Source: Planctomycetota bacterium | GTDB taxonomy: Bacteria > Planctomycetota > Phycisphaerae > Phycisphaerales > SM1A02 | Assembly: GCA_014381555.1 (NCBI GenBank) | Contig: JACNLO010000049.1 | Coordinates: forward strand, 61,291-125,290 | Direction: 5' to 3' | Length of the DNA: 64,000 nucleotides | Shown: positions 15,968-25,481 of the stretch, one piece after another | Layout: each line of letters opens with the position of its first letter | Position numbering within the stretch: position 1 is the stretch's first letter | Notes under the pieces: generated by a model | Seen by the model: the letters and a program-made list of their open reading frames with translations, nothing else | What the model was told of the DNA's origin: nothing | Databases searched by the model: none | Position numbers and translations under genes: made by a program

Positions 15968-17372
15968 TTTCAGTCACCTTTAAAATCCAATCACTAATAA
16001 TTTTGAGTGAGTCACTATCAAAAGTTGTTTCTATCTGTGCATACTCTCCAACCGATCCTGTCACAGCTGGTTGAAACAGATGATTAAGTCCTTCAAGTTC
16101 AACAATCGTAACGTCACCACCTGCTTCATTAATTGTCGACTCAATAACTGGTAGATTTTGTTTTGAATCAACCTGTACATCCAGGGTTCCATTCATAGCA
16201 AGGACTGGACAAGAGACTTTTGCTAACACAGGTGCTGGATCATGAAAAAGAAAAAACTGCATCCATGGCAATTGGAAAGTTTGGATTCCTTCATCAATTG
16301 CCTGCTCAAAAAGTTCTTCAGTTACCTCAAGTTGTTGCGCATCAAATTGTGCCTTGATAAGGTCGGACATTGCTCTTCGTAGCTCATCGTCATTCACATT
16401 TCTTTGCAGCATCTTGTAGAACAACGTTGATGCGTTAACTACACTGTCTATAGATTCTTGTTCGGCGCCAGTTGATTGTAAAAGTCGCGCTTGTTGGACG
16501 GGTAATAATTCAGAACCTGGCACTCCTGTCCCAGCAAGCATGACAACAAACGCTATTTCATTATCCTTTACTGCAACAATTGGTCCAATGATACCGCCCT
16601 CGCTATGACCAATAACACCAATTCGCTTATTGTCTATTTCTGGATACATCCTTGCAGTTTTCACCATCACCTCAACATCTGTTGCAAAGTCCTCTGAGGT
16701 AGCTAACTTCAAGTCATCAATATTTTCCATTACTGAGCCACCAACACCTCGATCATCAAAACGTAAAGACGCTATGCCATGACGTGTAAGGTAATCTGCA
16801 ACCACTAGAAAGGGCTTGTGACCCATAATTGATTCGTCTCTATCCTGTTGACCCGAACCACTAATAAATACTGCGCAAGGAAAGGGACCTGTTCCTTCTG
16901 GAATTGTAAGGGTACCTTGCAACACATGCCCGTCGGGATGCGACGCTGTAATTTCATTTGATGAGTATGGGTATGGCTCTTCTGGGTGTTGTGGCCTAAC
17001 TAACTCTGCAATTGCATCCACTCTCTCGAATTCAATTTCGAACACGATTCCCTGATGCATCTCTCCAGTTAGTTTTGAATAATCTTCATTTTCAAAAACA
17101 ATAAATTCAAGCTCAGCCTGCTTTAGTTCTGCTGAAATTGCGCCTTCTTTTGTGTACTTCACAGGAAGCGGAATATTTTTTGCTCCTTGTGCTGGGACTG
17201 TCAGTAACAGGAATGTTCCTTCGTCAGTTTCTGAAACACCAAGAGTCATTACCATTGAGCCCATGCTTGGGATTTGAATTTCTCCTGAATAGAGACGTGG
17301 TTCTTCACCGCAAACAGTTGTTGCAACAAAAAAAAGCCAAGAAATACATTGGCTAAGAAACTGTTTTGTCAT
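15960..17372 (-). CDS. Secreted alpha/beta hydrolase
   Basis: 470 residues with an N-terminal signal peptide (SWLFFVATTVCGEE). Residues about 23-135 form a beta-rich domain of unknown role. From about 140 comes an alpha/beta-hydrolase domain: GPFPCAVFISGSGQQDRD (oxyanion region), SLRFDDRGVGGS, nucleophile Ser257 in GHSEGG, Asp in MNGTLDVQVD, and His in LEGLNHLFQ. This layout is that of esterase/peptidase-like enzymes commonly annotated as alpha/beta hydrolase family proteins; the substrate is unknown. AGGAG precedes the ATG by suitable spacing. It lies 18 bases after rsfS in the minus-strand run. Confidence 0.85.
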   Translation of the reverse strand: MTKQFLSQCISWLFFVATTVCGEEPRLYSGEIQIPSMGSMVMTLGVSETDEGTFLLLTVPAQGAKNIPLPVKYTKEGAISAELKQAELEFIVFENEDYSKLTGEMHQGIVFEIEFERVDAIAELVRPQHPEEPYPYSSNEITASHPDGHVLQGTLTIPEGTGPFPCAVFISGSGQQDRDESIMGHKPFLVVADYLTRHGIASLRFDDRGVGGSVMENIDDLKLATSEDFATDVEVMVKTARMYPEIDNKRIGVIGHSEGGIIGPIVAVKDNEIAFVVMLAGTGVPGSELLPVQQARLLQSTGAEQESIDSVVNASTLFYKMLQRNVNDDELRRAMSDLIKAQFDAQQLEVTEELFEQAIDEGIQTFQLPWMQFFLFHDPAPVLAKVSCPVLAMNGTLDVQVDSKQNLPVIESTINEAGGDVTIVELEGLNHLFQPAVTGSVGEYAQIETTFDSDSLKIISDWILKVTENE

Positions 17373-17390
17373 AAATTTACTCCTAAGAGA

Positions 17391-17783
17391 TTATGTGGTA
17401 GTAGTTCCAGCAGGTAATTCTACTCGCTTTGCGTCTGACCACAAATCCTCTAAATCATAATATGCACGGCGCTGGGGCTCAAATAGATGTACGACGACTG
17501 AAATAAAATCTACAACTATCCAAGTTCCACCGGTATCTGTGTTTTTCCGAAACGGAGAGAAGTCCGAATCTCTTCCCAAAGAGGTTAATTCTGAAGCAAC
17601 AGACTTCATCTGTCTGTCACTTGTTCCAGTTGCAACAAGAACATAATCGCACACTTGGCTTAGCCCAGTAACATCAAGAAGCAAGACATCTTCGCAATGT
17701 CTATCCCGAAGCAAACTCCCCGCTTCCACTGCGAATGCGGCAGAGTCGGGGAGATTGGGTGTTTCAGAATTTGTTGAAGTCAT
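17391..17783 (-). CDS. rsfS: Ribosome silencing factor RsfS
   Basis: 130 residues matching RsfS/Iojap: DVLLLDVTGLSQVCDYVLVATGTSDRQMKSVASEL, then GGTWIVVDFISVVVHLFEPQRRAYYDLEDLW. RsfS binds ribosomal protein L14 and blocks subunit joining when nutrients are scarce. Its ATG directly abuts the stop of the pyrophosphatase gene (TAAATG), so it is in the same transcript. The common partner nadD is not here. Confidence 0.95.
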   Translation of the reverse strand: MTSTNSETPNLPDSAAFAVEAGSLLRDRHCEDVLLLDVTGLSQVCDYVLVATGTSDRQMKSVASELTSLGRDSDFSPFRKNTDTGGTWIVVDFISVVVHLFEPQRRAYYDLEDLWSDAKRVELPAGTTTT

Positions 17784-20315
17784 TTAGAGCCCAAGTGCAC
17801 TCGAAACAACTGGTCCAAAGTTAACAACAAGACCAGCAAACACAACCGAGACAATTGCAATCAACTTGATAAGAATGTTGAGTGCCGGTCCAGAGGTATC
17901 TTTGAATGGATCACCAACAGTATCACCAACAACACTTGCTTTGTGTGCATCGGAACCCTTACCACCGTGTTTACCTGATTCAATATATTTCTTAGCGTTG
18001 TCCCAAGCACCACCAGAATTTGCCATATAAATTGCTACAGCAAAACCAGAAGTTAACCCACCAACAAGCAAGCCCATCACACCGCCAACTCCGAGAAGGA
18101 GTCCAACGATGATTGGTACAGCTATTGCAAGAATAGCTGGTGCTACCATTTCTTTTTGTGCACTAGCAGTTGAGATGTTCACACACTCGCCATAGTCAGG
18201 GAATTGGTGACCATTAACCTCAACCTTCTTAGGCCAATTCATTGGGTCTTCTATTTCTTCGTCGCTCATACCATTCTTTTTGAACGCCTCTTTCATAATC
18301 GCAAACTGGCGGCGACATTCATTCATCATTTGATATGCCGCACGACCAACAGCGTTCATCGTCAGAGCACAGAAAACAAATGCCAGCATGACGCCCAAGA
18401 ATATGCCACCTAGAACTTTAGGATTCATGATGGTAACACTATAAAAATTAAGAAGTTGTCTTATTTCTGCTCTGTGAGATGGGACCATTGAGAAAGAAAC
18501 ATCGCCAACAGTTACAGAGTGTGCATTTTCATGTTCTGCCCAAACAAAGTCTGCCGCAAGCGTACTTTCTGTCCAATCAAGATTTTCTACGGCTGTTTTC
18601 GTAGCATCAGATGCAATCATTAAGCCACCAAAAGTTTCTCCAGCATTGTTTGCAACGAATTCTCCATTGCCAAGATATGCAACTGTATTTTCTGCTTCTT
18701 CTACCATCGCAATATCGTTTACGATTTTTTTGTCTAAACTTGTTTGTACAACCGAAACATACGCGGCTAGAAGTGCGAGTGCTGTCAAAGCAGCAGAACC
18801 AATCGCAAACCCTTTGCCAGTTGCAGCTGTTGTGTTACCAAGTGAGTCAAGCATGTCTGTTCGTTCGCGAACGATGGGTGGTTGCCCTGTCATTTCAGCG
18901 TTACCGCCAGCGTTGTCTGCGATTGGACCATACGCATCAGTTGCAAGTGTAATACCAAGGGTACTCAGCATTCCTACCGCAGCAATGCCAACGCCGTAAA
19001 GTCCTAGAAGGAAGTTTTCATTTCCGCCAGCGAAACTAAATGCGGCGATAATTGCAACAACAATAACAACCAACGGAGCCCATGTTGAAATCATGCCTTC
19101 TGCAATGCCCGAGATAATAACTGTTGCAGCACCTGTCTCGGTTTGCTCAGCAATTCGCTGAGTTGGAGGGTGTTCGTACGATGTGTAGTACTCAGTTGCG
19201 TACGCAATGATGAGACCTGCAGCCAAACCAGTAATGATGGAAGCCCATGGACCCCACCATACAAATCCTGCAATACCTTCAACATCATTGAAGAGCATGT
19301 AGAACAAGCCACCGCAAAGAACAGCAATAAGGAATGATGCAACGTACACGCCCTTATGAAGACCTTTTAGGAGTTCACTAAAGGATGCGTTTTCTTTTGC
19401 ACGGACGACAAAGACACCTACGAGTGAGCAGAAGATGCCAAGACCAGCGAGCGCCATTGGGGCAACCGCAAGTTTTAATCCAAAACCATCCACTCCAAGA
19501 GCCATCGCAGACGCGGCACCAAGAGCCATCGTTGCAAGAATTGATCCGTAATAACTTTCGTACAAGTCAGCGCCCATGCCTGCAACGTCGCCAACGTTAT
19601 CACCCACGTTATCAGCAATAGTTGCTGGGTTGCGCGGGTCATCTTCAGGGATGCCAGCTTCAACTTTACCAACAAGGTCTGCACCGACGTCTGCTGCTTT
19701 TGTATACACACCGCCGCCAACACGTGCGAATAATGCTTGTGTTGAAGCACCCATACCAAAAGTCAACATGATGGAAGTAATCTCAACCAAACCACCTTCG
19801 CGTGCTGGGAGAACTTCATTCCAAAGATAAAACCAAACGGAAGCATCAAGAAGTGCAAATCCAACAACAACGAGTCCCATGACCGCGCCTGACCGGAATG
19901 CAACTTTAAGACCGTCATTTAAAGATTGTTTCACAGCCCATGTTGTACGAGCAGAAGCGTTGGTTGCCATTTTCATACCAAACCAACCACAAAGACCAGA
20001 GAACAAACCCGCAATTGGCACACCAACTGCAGACCATATGGGCTGAATATCAGAAAACCCAAGAAGAGCAAGAATCGCTACAAGAACAATAAATACAACA
20101 AAAACAACTTTGTATTGGCGTTTGAGATACGCCATTGCACCGGAACGAACGTGCTCAGCAATTTCGATCATTTCTGGTTCGCCTTCGCTTTGAGCCATAA
20201 CCCCACGGCTAAAGATAAGCGCCATAACGAGTGCGACTATTGCACCAACTGGTGCAAGGTAGAACAGTTCAGGTAGACCTGCTGTGGTTTCTTGAGCTAG
20301 CATGAGTACATTCAT
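17784..20315 (-). CDS. hppA: K+-stimulated membrane-bound pyrophosphatase (H+ or Na+ pump)
   Basis: 843 residues with about 16 membrane helices. It couples pyrophosphate hydrolysis to ion pumping across the membrane. Diagnostic motifs are GADLVGKVEAGIPEDDPRNP, ADNVGDNVGDVAGMGADLYE, DAYGPIADNAGGNAEM and, near the end, GDTVGDPFKDTSGPALNIL. GNTTAATGKG (493-502) has Ala where K+-independent enzymes carry Lys, pointing to the K+-dependent class; whether H+ or Na+ is pumped cannot be read safely. Residues about 524-622 form an extra non-membrane loop of roughly 100 residues absent from typical members. It sits between rpsU and rsfS. Confidence 0.95.
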   Translation of the reverse strand: MNVLMLAQETTAGLPELFYLAPVGAIVALVMALIFSRGVMAQSEGEPEMIEIAEHVRSGAMAYLKRQYKVVFVVFIVLVAILALLGFSDIQPIWSAVGVPIAGLFSGLCGWFGMKMATNASARTTWAVKQSLNDGLKVAFRSGAVMGLVVVGFALLDASVWFYLWNEVLPAREGGLVEITSIMLTFGMGASTQALFARVGGGVYTKAADVGADLVGKVEAGIPEDDPRNPATIADNVGDNVGDVAGMGADLYESYYGSILATMALGAASAMALGVDGFGLKLAVAPMALAGLGIFCSLVGVFVVRAKENASFSELLKGLHKGVYVASFLIAVLCGGLFYMLFNDVEGIAGFVWWGPWASIITGLAAGLIIAYATEYYTSYEHPPTQRIAEQTETGAATVIISGIAEGMISTWAPLVVIVVAIIAAFSFAGGNENFLLGLYGVGIAAVGMLSTLGITLATDAYGPIADNAGGNAEMTGQPPIVRERTDMLDSLGNTTAATGKGFAIGSAALTALALLAAYVSVVQTSLDKKIVNDIAMVEEAENTVAYLGNGEFVANNAGETFGGLMIASDATKTAVENLDWTESTLAADFVWAEHENAHSVTVGDVSFSMVPSHRAEIRQLLNFYSVTIMNPKVLGGIFLGVMLAFVFCALTMNAVGRAAYQMMNECRRQFAIMKEAFKKNGMSDEEIEDPMNWPKKVEVNGHQFPDYGECVNISTASAQKEMVAPAILAIAVPIIVGLLLGVGGVMGLLVGGLTSGFAVAIYMANSGGAWDNAKKYIESGKHGGKGSDAHKASVVGDTVGDPFKDTSGPALNILIKLIAIVSVVFAGLVVNFGPVVSSALGL

Positions 20316-20393
20316 TGTTAGGTATCTCCAATATGTAAATGGTTTTCTACCATTCGATTATTTGCATCTTTTCAAAAATAAGTAACATCAACG

Positions 20394-20414
20394 GTCGCAA
20401 ACTTGTATTGCGAC
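20394..20414 (-). promoter_or_regulatory. Hairpin between rpsU and the pyrophosphatase gene
   Basis: Perfect 7-bp inverted repeat GTCGCAA/TTGCGAC with a 7-nt loop, 79 bases before the pyrophosphatase start in the 131-base gap after rpsU. No T-run follows on the minus strand, so it is not a classical terminator. It could be a processing site, mRNA stabiliser or operator. Confidence 0.4.
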
Positions 20415-20446
20415 AAATCATTGTTGTTTATGGTTGTGGTTTTTAC

Positions 20447-20659
20447 TCAAGAGCGTGTTCGCTGTTGTGGAAAGTTCAGTTCGCGGTAACGACGTGACTC
20501 TGCTTTTCGACGTGCTCGTCGCTTTCGTTCTGAAGGTTTTTCAAAGTACTGACGCTTTTTTACGTCCTTTGTTAGGTTTTCTTTTTCGCAAAGTTTTTTG
20601 AATCTACGAAGCATCTGCCCCGCGGATTCATTTTGTCTAGCTTTGATACGAATTGCCAT
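20447..20659 (-). CDS. rpsU: 30S ribosomal protein S21
   Basis: 70 residues, basic, with AIRIKARQNESAGQMLRRFKKLCEKENL and the KRQYFEKPSERKRRARRKAE segment typical of S21, a small-subunit protein that helps mRNA base-pair with 16S rRNA. Here it heads the minus-strand run leading to the pyrophosphatase, rather than the rpsU-dnaG-rpoD order of enterobacteria. Upstream GAAGG is rather far from the ATG. Confidence 0.95.
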   Translation of the reverse strand: MAIRIKARQNESAGQMLRRFKKLCEKENLTKDVKKRQYFEKPSERKRRARRKAESRRYRELNFPQQRTRS

Positions 20660-20714
20660 AAGTTTGGTCGCCTTCTATTGGAAAAACAGTTCTGAGCCAC
20701 GTATTAGAACGCAA

Positions 20715-20760
20715 AAAGGGCTATGGTGCAAGGGGGACAGTGAAGATATGTAAGCCCTTT
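20715..20760. repeat. Inverted repeat in the rpsU upstream region
   Basis: AAAGGGCT (20715-20722) pairs with AGCCCTTT (20753-20760), 30-nt loop. Read on the minus strand, the second arm is followed by TT, so it could act as an attenuator in an rpsU leader, but the loop is large and no minus-strand promoter is clearly placed. Confidence 0.3.
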
Positions 20761-20772
20761 GTACACAACTGG

Positions 20773-20800
20773 TTGCGAACTTCTCAAGAACCGATATCCT
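20773..20800 (+). promoter_or_regulatory. Promoter for the NYN nuclease gene (TTGCGA-N16-TATCCT)
   Basis: TTGCGA at 20773-20778, 16-base spacer, TATCCT at 20795-20800. Ten bases follow before ATG 20811, so the transcript would start only about three bases before the start codon. No Shine-Dalgarno sequence is present. Confidence 0.5.
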
Positions 20801-20810
20801 AGTAATAATC

Positions 20811-21443
20811 ATGGAATTGATGATTGATACATGGAATGTCCTCCACCAAACAGGTGTATTGCCCCCTGAATCCGCAGGAATTGGGATAAAGGGGCTAGCT
20901 TTATTGATTGGCGAGAGCCGTTGGGCTGGTGAAAAAATCACGTTCGTCTGCGATGGCACGCCTTCAGATAATTGCGCAAACGGTCAAAATTACCAAACTA
21001 TATTTACTGGTTCAACGCGAACAGCTGATGATGAAATTATGGATAGAGTTGCAACCTCGTCCTCATCACGGGAAACAATTGTTGTCACGAGTGACAGAGA
21101 AATTATTCGATCCATTAAATCCAAGGGTGCGCAGCACATTGGCTCTGCTGAATTCTTGCAAATCCTAGTCGATGACAATAAAACCACGAAAAAAAAACAT
21201 GTCCAGAGACCAAGTGGTCTTTCTTCAAAACTAGCAAAAGAGTGGAAACAAGAATTTGGGATAGATGACAACACATTACAAGATTTGAAAGACACATCAG
21301 TACCAAAAATAAAAAGCAACACTGCTCCTCAGCTAGAACAAGTTAATCCGCCCAAAAACAAAAAAAAGCAAAATACAAAACAAGATGAGCCGGTGTTACC
21401 TAAAGAATTACTTGAGGAAGCTAGGCGGCTGTTGAAGGGTTAA
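20811..21443 (+). CDS. NYN domain ribonuclease, YacP-like
   Basis: Residues 1-120 form a YacP/NYN (PIN-like) nuclease domain: MIDTWNVLHQTG with the first catalytic Asp, DGTPSDN, TADDEIMDRV, and TSDREII with further acidic metal ligands. YacP of Bacillus subtilis (Rae1) cuts mRNA in the ribosome A site; a similar RNase role is reasonable but inferred. The C-terminal 90 residues are basic and low complexity, ending with a possible amphipathic helix PKELLEEARRLLKG. It converges on pdxH with 26 bases between. Confidence 0.8.
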   Translation: MELMIDTWNVLHQTGVLPPESAGIGIKGLALLIGESRWAGEKITFVCDGTPSDNCANGQNYQTIFTGSTRTADDEIMDRVATSSSSRETIVVTSDREIIRSIKSKGAQHIGSAEFLQILVDDNKTTKKKHVQRPSGLSSKLAKEWKQEFGIDDNTLQDLKDTSVPKIKSNTAPQLEQVNPPKNKKKQNTKQDEPVLPKELLEEARRLLKG

Positions 21444-21469
21444 TTGAATGGTTGTCCCCCAACATCTAT

Positions 21470-22069
21470 TTAAGGTTGCAGCCGTTGCCAAGACCATTCC
21501 CGACCAACTCTCGTATACCGAATTCGATCATGCAAACGTCCGTCGTGTCCCTGCCACAACTCAATCATGTCAAGAGTTACACGATATCCTCCCCAAAATT
21601 CTGGTCTAGGTATTTTCCTTCCAACCCATTTCGCTGTAAGAGCCGCAACCTTTGCCACCAGCGCCGTTCTGCTCTTTAGTGTCTGTGATTGCTTGCTTGC
21701 CCATGCCCCGGTCTGGCTCAATCTTGCACGAGTTGAGAAGTAATCATCCGATTCTTCGTTTGAAACCTTTGTTGCTCGCCCCTGAATTCGAAGTTGCCGT
21801 TGCATATCATCCCAGTGAAAAAGCAACGAAACTGCATTGTTTTCCTCAATGTCGTTAGCTTTGTCGCTTTCGTAGTTCGTATAGAACACTGCACCTCTTT
21901 CATCAAACCCCTTCAGCAATACCATTCTCGACGAAGGTTGACCTTCTGAATTAACTGTTGACAATGCAAGCGCTAATGGATTTGGCATTGGGTACGAAGA
22001 CTCAGCTTGATCAAACCATTGTTTGATTGCTTCAATAGGTGATGATGGCGGTGAATTAAAATTCATCAA
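21470..22069 (-). CDS. pdxH: Pyridoxamine 5'-phosphate oxidase
   Basis: 199 residues. It oxidises pyridoxamine- or pyridoxine-phosphate to pyridoxal phosphate with FMN. Family stretches visible: NPLALALSTVNSEGQPSSRMVLLKGFDERG, FYTNYES, LFHWDDMQRQLRIQGRA, PEFWGGYRVT, GRLHDRIRYTR and the C-terminal WSWQRLQP. Length is normal. It follows the metalloprotease gene by 39 bases on the same strand. Confidence 0.96.
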   Translation of the reverse strand: MMNFNSPPSSPIEAIKQWFDQAESSYPMPNPLALALSTVNSEGQPSSRMVLLKGFDERGAVFYTNYESDKANDIEENNAVSLLFHWDDMQRQLRIQGRATKVSNEESDDYFSTRARLSQTGAWASKQSQTLKSRTALVAKVAALTAKWVGRKIPRPEFWGGYRVTLDMIELWQGHDGRLHDRIRYTRVGREWSWQRLQP

Positions 22070-22108
22070 TCACGCATAGGATACAACACTAAGGCTCTGC
22101 TTGGATAA

Positions 22109-24811
22109 TCACATTGTGTACACAATATCTAGAGCTTTACCAAGACGCTCATGCATATCCTGAAGATGTGCAAGTGTATAGGTGTCCATGCTTGCTCCAT
22201 TTTTTAATGCCTCACCAAGATCTTCATAAAGTTGACGTGTGTGATACAGAGCAAGTGTTCTTATTGATCTAAACATACGAACCCTACCTGTTGATAAATC
22301 AATGAGTCTGTCTACCATTTCAGCTTGTAAGTTGCGGTCAATAGAGGAAATCATCGGTGAACGGTTTGACCAATCACCATCTGTGTATTCCATGTCACCA
22401 TAAATTGCATCCATAAGTGTTTGAAAAATTTCTGCAATAGTCAACGCGTCTTCATCTTCTGGCACCAAAAACTCGTTGTCATATACCATCCGAAGGCGGC
22501 TTGGGGCAAGAATTGTAGAGAGAAGCCCCGCCTGATTTCCAAGAATTCTATCGTGAATTGGCCATGTTGCTTCGCCACTATCACCTCCACCACCGTACCA
22601 TTTATCAACATTGAAGTGTGTTATGAGATGCGGGGACAAACCGTATGCGTCATCATCAAAGACAGTATTTACAATGAACTCAAGGGCGGCTCGCTGTTGT
22701 TCTGCAGGAACAACCTGTACTGGTGGAACATCTTCTTCGCCAAAATCACCCTTCTTGTTCCTATTCGTGTGTGCACCACCAATCCAATCAGACATCATAC
22801 TAGCTGCACTCATTTGCATGCGTAGTGTCGTTTCATATCCGCGGCGTGCTTTTGACCAACTATCACCATCTTCAACAAAATGGTCGAGAAGGTCTTCTCT
22901 TAATTTGTTTACGATTCGCATTTGATTTTCTGCATACGTAAGTGGGTCTTTACTAAAGTCATAACGCTTTGCCAGAGGGTCTGGCCCAGAAGTATCTTCA
23001 TCTGTTAAATATGCATGCGCGGGCTCGCCTGCTCTTTCAAGAACTGCGCTTGGTTTATCAAACGTATACCCATATTCGATAGCCCAGTAGTCATAGAGTC
23101 CTATGCCAATCATTGCAAAATCACCCTGAACCTCACCTGTATCCATATTGAAGTTAACAGGGTTGTAATCCATTACCGACGAGGTGAATGGTTTGTTGCC
23201 ACGAATTTCTTCAGAGTTAATTTCTTCCATGGTGTACAGACCCGATGCTTTAAAGTTGTGACGTAGTCCAAGAGTGTGCCCGACTTCATGACACACTAAA
23301 CCCGACAACAAAGGACCAATAAACCATTCTGGAATTCCATCCAACTCATCTCCGGTTGAGCGGCCATCGTCCGTTGGAGCACCCAATTCAAGAAGATTTA
23401 AACTCTCAAGACCAAGTCGAGCAAACGCCATTTGGCTTGCAAGTTGATAAGCTACTAAGCAGTGACGGTCTTCATCACCTAGCCACCCTGCTATTGCAGC
23501 AAGGTCATCATTGTTTGCAAGAATTGGGTCAATCGATGCATCAGTTGTAATCCCTTCTTTTCGGGCTTGTAACACTTTTGCACGTTCCATTGGATCAGCC
23601 ATGCGAATGCGTGGGTCCCATTGAGGATACTGATTTAACCATTGAATGTCTTCAGGACTCATCGCTGCCATTGCTTCTGATGATTTGGGCTGTTGGTTGT
23701 ACCAACGCCAGTATGCTCGAATCCAACCATCGGTGAGGACGATATCTGCATCGAGAATTTCGCCAGTCATCGGGTGCGCGCGTGATGGACCGATTGCTGT
23801 GGCTACGTCATTATGTAACCAACGGAGGAAATTGTACCGAACATCTTCTGGATCTTTTTCCATGTGAACACCGGTCACAGAATCTTGATAATACACTTCT
23901 ATTGCGTTATCGATTCCAATTTTTCGAAAAGCATCATTCCAATAAAGCACGCCATCTCGTACCCACCTTCGATATCGAACAGGAACGGTATGTTCTATAT
24001 AAAACACAATAGGTTCATTTGGTGGGCTTAGTGTGAGGTTAGAATCTCGCTTCTGAAGGTTCCAACGATTAATATAGTGAACCCACTTATCTTCATTGTG
24101 ATACTGTCCTAAGTCGCGGTATGTTGTTCCAAAGTATCCAACACGTTCATCTGCTTTCCGTGGTTTATAACTACTTCGTTCTGGCACTTCGCTGATTGAA
24201 TAATGAATAGTTTTAAATACGCCGCCACTTGTTGGCATCTCAAACGCAACTTCTAAGTTCTTGGGAAACGATTTCGCTTTTTTAATTCTTACAAGTTTAC
24301 TATTTGCACCACTAGCAACTGATCCTGCAACCTTTGATGCGTTGTTAACAAGTAAATAATCCAAATCAATAACTGGCTGCCCATTTGGACCAGTCGCAAT
24401 AATTGGAACATCTATCAACACCTTGTCCGTAAAAATTGTATCGACAGAATCCTTTGATGATTTATCTCCAGAAGATCGAACGGAAACTTCTGGTGAAATA
24501 AATGCTAGTCGATCTCCATACTTTCGAAGATACACGTACGCCTCATTACCTTGCAAACCCGCAAATTTCACACCTGCAGATGGGGTAACTGCTATAAAGA
24601 ATTTTTTGCTGCTCCATCCACGCGGAAGTTCTACAAGGAGTTGTTGCTCTTTGGCGTTTTTCCACAATCCAAATAGTGGAGAAGACCCGTCAACTGTGGA
24701 AACAACTTTTGTGTACCCCTCGTTTACTTCGTCAAACTTCTTTGGTTTGCCAAGGGCTGTTGACGCGATTGACGCGATAAGGAAGGAATAAAATAGTTTG
24801 TTTTTTAACAT
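22109..24811 (-). CDS. Secreted zinc-dependent metalloprotease (DUF5117-type, metzincin motif)
   Basis: About 900 residues from ATG 24811, chosen for a GGAG site 8 bases upstream and a signal peptide LFYSFLIASIASTALG starting at once. The zinc motif HEVGHTLGLRH puts ligands at His508, His512 and His518 with catalytic Glu509, the metzincin pattern, followed further on by SVMDYNPVNFN, a likely Met-turn region. The layout matches the large secreted metalloproteases with DUF5117/DUF5118 regions common in planctomycetes and Bacteroidetes. Targets are unknown. It lies 166 bases downstream of purE on the same strand. Confidence 0.9.
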   Translation of the reverse strand: MLKNKLFYSFLIASIASTALGKPKKFDEVNEGYTKVVSTVDGSSPLFGLWKNAKEQQLLVELPRGWSSKKFFIAVTPSAGVKFAGLQGNEAYVYLRKYGDRLAFISPEVSVRSSGDKSSKDSVDTIFTDKVLIDVPIIATGPNGQPVIDLDYLLVNNASKVAGSVASGANSKLVRIKKAKSFPKNLEVAFEMPTSGGVFKTIHYSISEVPERSSYKPRKADERVGYFGTTYRDLGQYHNEDKWVHYINRWNLQKRDSNLTLSPPNEPIVFYIEHTVPVRYRRWVRDGVLYWNDAFRKIGIDNAIEVYYQDSVTGVHMEKDPEDVRYNFLRWLHNDVATAIGPSRAHPMTGEILDADIVLTDGWIRAYWRWYNQQPKSSEAMAAMSPEDIQWLNQYPQWDPRIRMADPMERAKVLQARKEGITTDASIDPILANNDDLAAIAGWLGDEDRHCLVAYQLASQMAFARLGLESLNLLELGAPTDDGRSTGDELDGIPEWFIGPLLSGLVCHEVGHTLGLRHNFKASGLYTMEEINSEEIRGNKPFTSSVMDYNPVNFNMDTGEVQGDFAMIGIGLYDYWAIEYGYTFDKPSAVLERAGEPAHAYLTDEDTSGPDPLAKRYDFSKDPLTYAENQMRIVNKLREDLLDHFVEDGDSWSKARRGYETTLRMQMSAASMMSDWIGGAHTNRNKKGDFGEEDVPPVQVVPAEQQRAALEFIVNTVFDDDAYGLSPHLITHFNVDKWYGGGGDSGEATWPIHDRILGNQAGLLSTILAPSRLRMVYDNEFLVPEDEDALTIAEIFQTLMDAIYGDMEYTDGDWSNRSPMISSIDRNLQAEMVDRLIDLSTGRVRMFRSIRTLALYHTRQLYEDLGEALKNGASMDTYTLAHLQDMHERLGKALDIVYTM

Positions 24812-24977
24812 GAAATAGCTCCAGTGATTATCTCTTCCCATACGCCTATCTATGGGCTTTTTGTTCGAAAAAAATTGCTTTATACTGCATCGGCTTTGCA
24901 ATTCGGGACTCAATACAGAACGCATACTAGAGCGCTTTATTGTTGTTCTCGGACCTTAAAAAACTTGAATCAAAGGG

Positions 24978-25475
24978 CTATTCCAGCAGTGTCGTTGAAT
25001 CCGACTGCGTGTTTCGGTACTCAGTAAAACGCTCTAGTAAGTCGGGATCGCTCATACCAAGCATTTGAACAGCGAAAAGAGCGGCATTTGTTGCCCCCGC
25101 ACCACCGATTGCAAATGTTGCTACTGGAATCCCTTTTGGCATTTGAACCGTTGAGAGCAGCGAATCAAGGCCATCAAGGGACCAAGCCTGCATTGGGCAG
25201 CCCAAAACAGGTTTTTCTGTGTGTGCAGCCACAACTCCAGCTAGATGAGCCGCTCCACCAGCAGCACAGATAAATAGTTCAATACCGCGTTTTTCAGCGC
25301 CAGCGATGTATTCTCGAAGTAATTCAGCGTTTCTATGTGCTGATAACGCGTTGCATTCGTGGAGCACATTGAAGGATTCGAGCATCTCGCTCGCTCTTTT
25401 CATCACTGGCCAATCCGAAGCGCTCCCCATTAAAATCCCAACTCGTGCATTTTCAACTGTTGTGTATTTTGTCAT
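24978..25475 (-). CDS. purE: N5-carboxyaminoimidazole ribonucleotide mutase
   Basis: 165 residues from ATG 25475. A GTG two codons earlier (25481) is also possible, but the -10-like TAGAAT sits six bases before 25475. PurE rearranges N5-CAIR to CAIR in purine synthesis. Motifs: VGILMGSASDWPVM, LSAHRNAE (catalytic His), CAAGGAAHLAGVVA, and NGLDSLLS-like LDGLDSLLSTVQMPKGIPVATFAIGGAGA. The usual partner purK is not in the window. Confidence 0.95.
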   Translation of the reverse strand: MTKYTTVENARVGILMGSASDWPVMKRASEMLESFNVLHECNALSAHRNAELLREYIAGAEKRGIELFICAAGGAAHLAGVVAAHTEKPVLGCPMQAWSLDGLDSLLSTVQMPKGIPVATFAIGGAGATNAALFAVQMLGMSDPDLLERFTEYRNTQSDSTTLLE

Positions 25476-25481
25476 ACCCAC

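Noticed and set aside
20675..20959. Open frame on the minus strand across the rpsU/NYN gap
   Set aside because: It covers the NYN gene in the other direction and shows no protein-like pattern or ribosome site.
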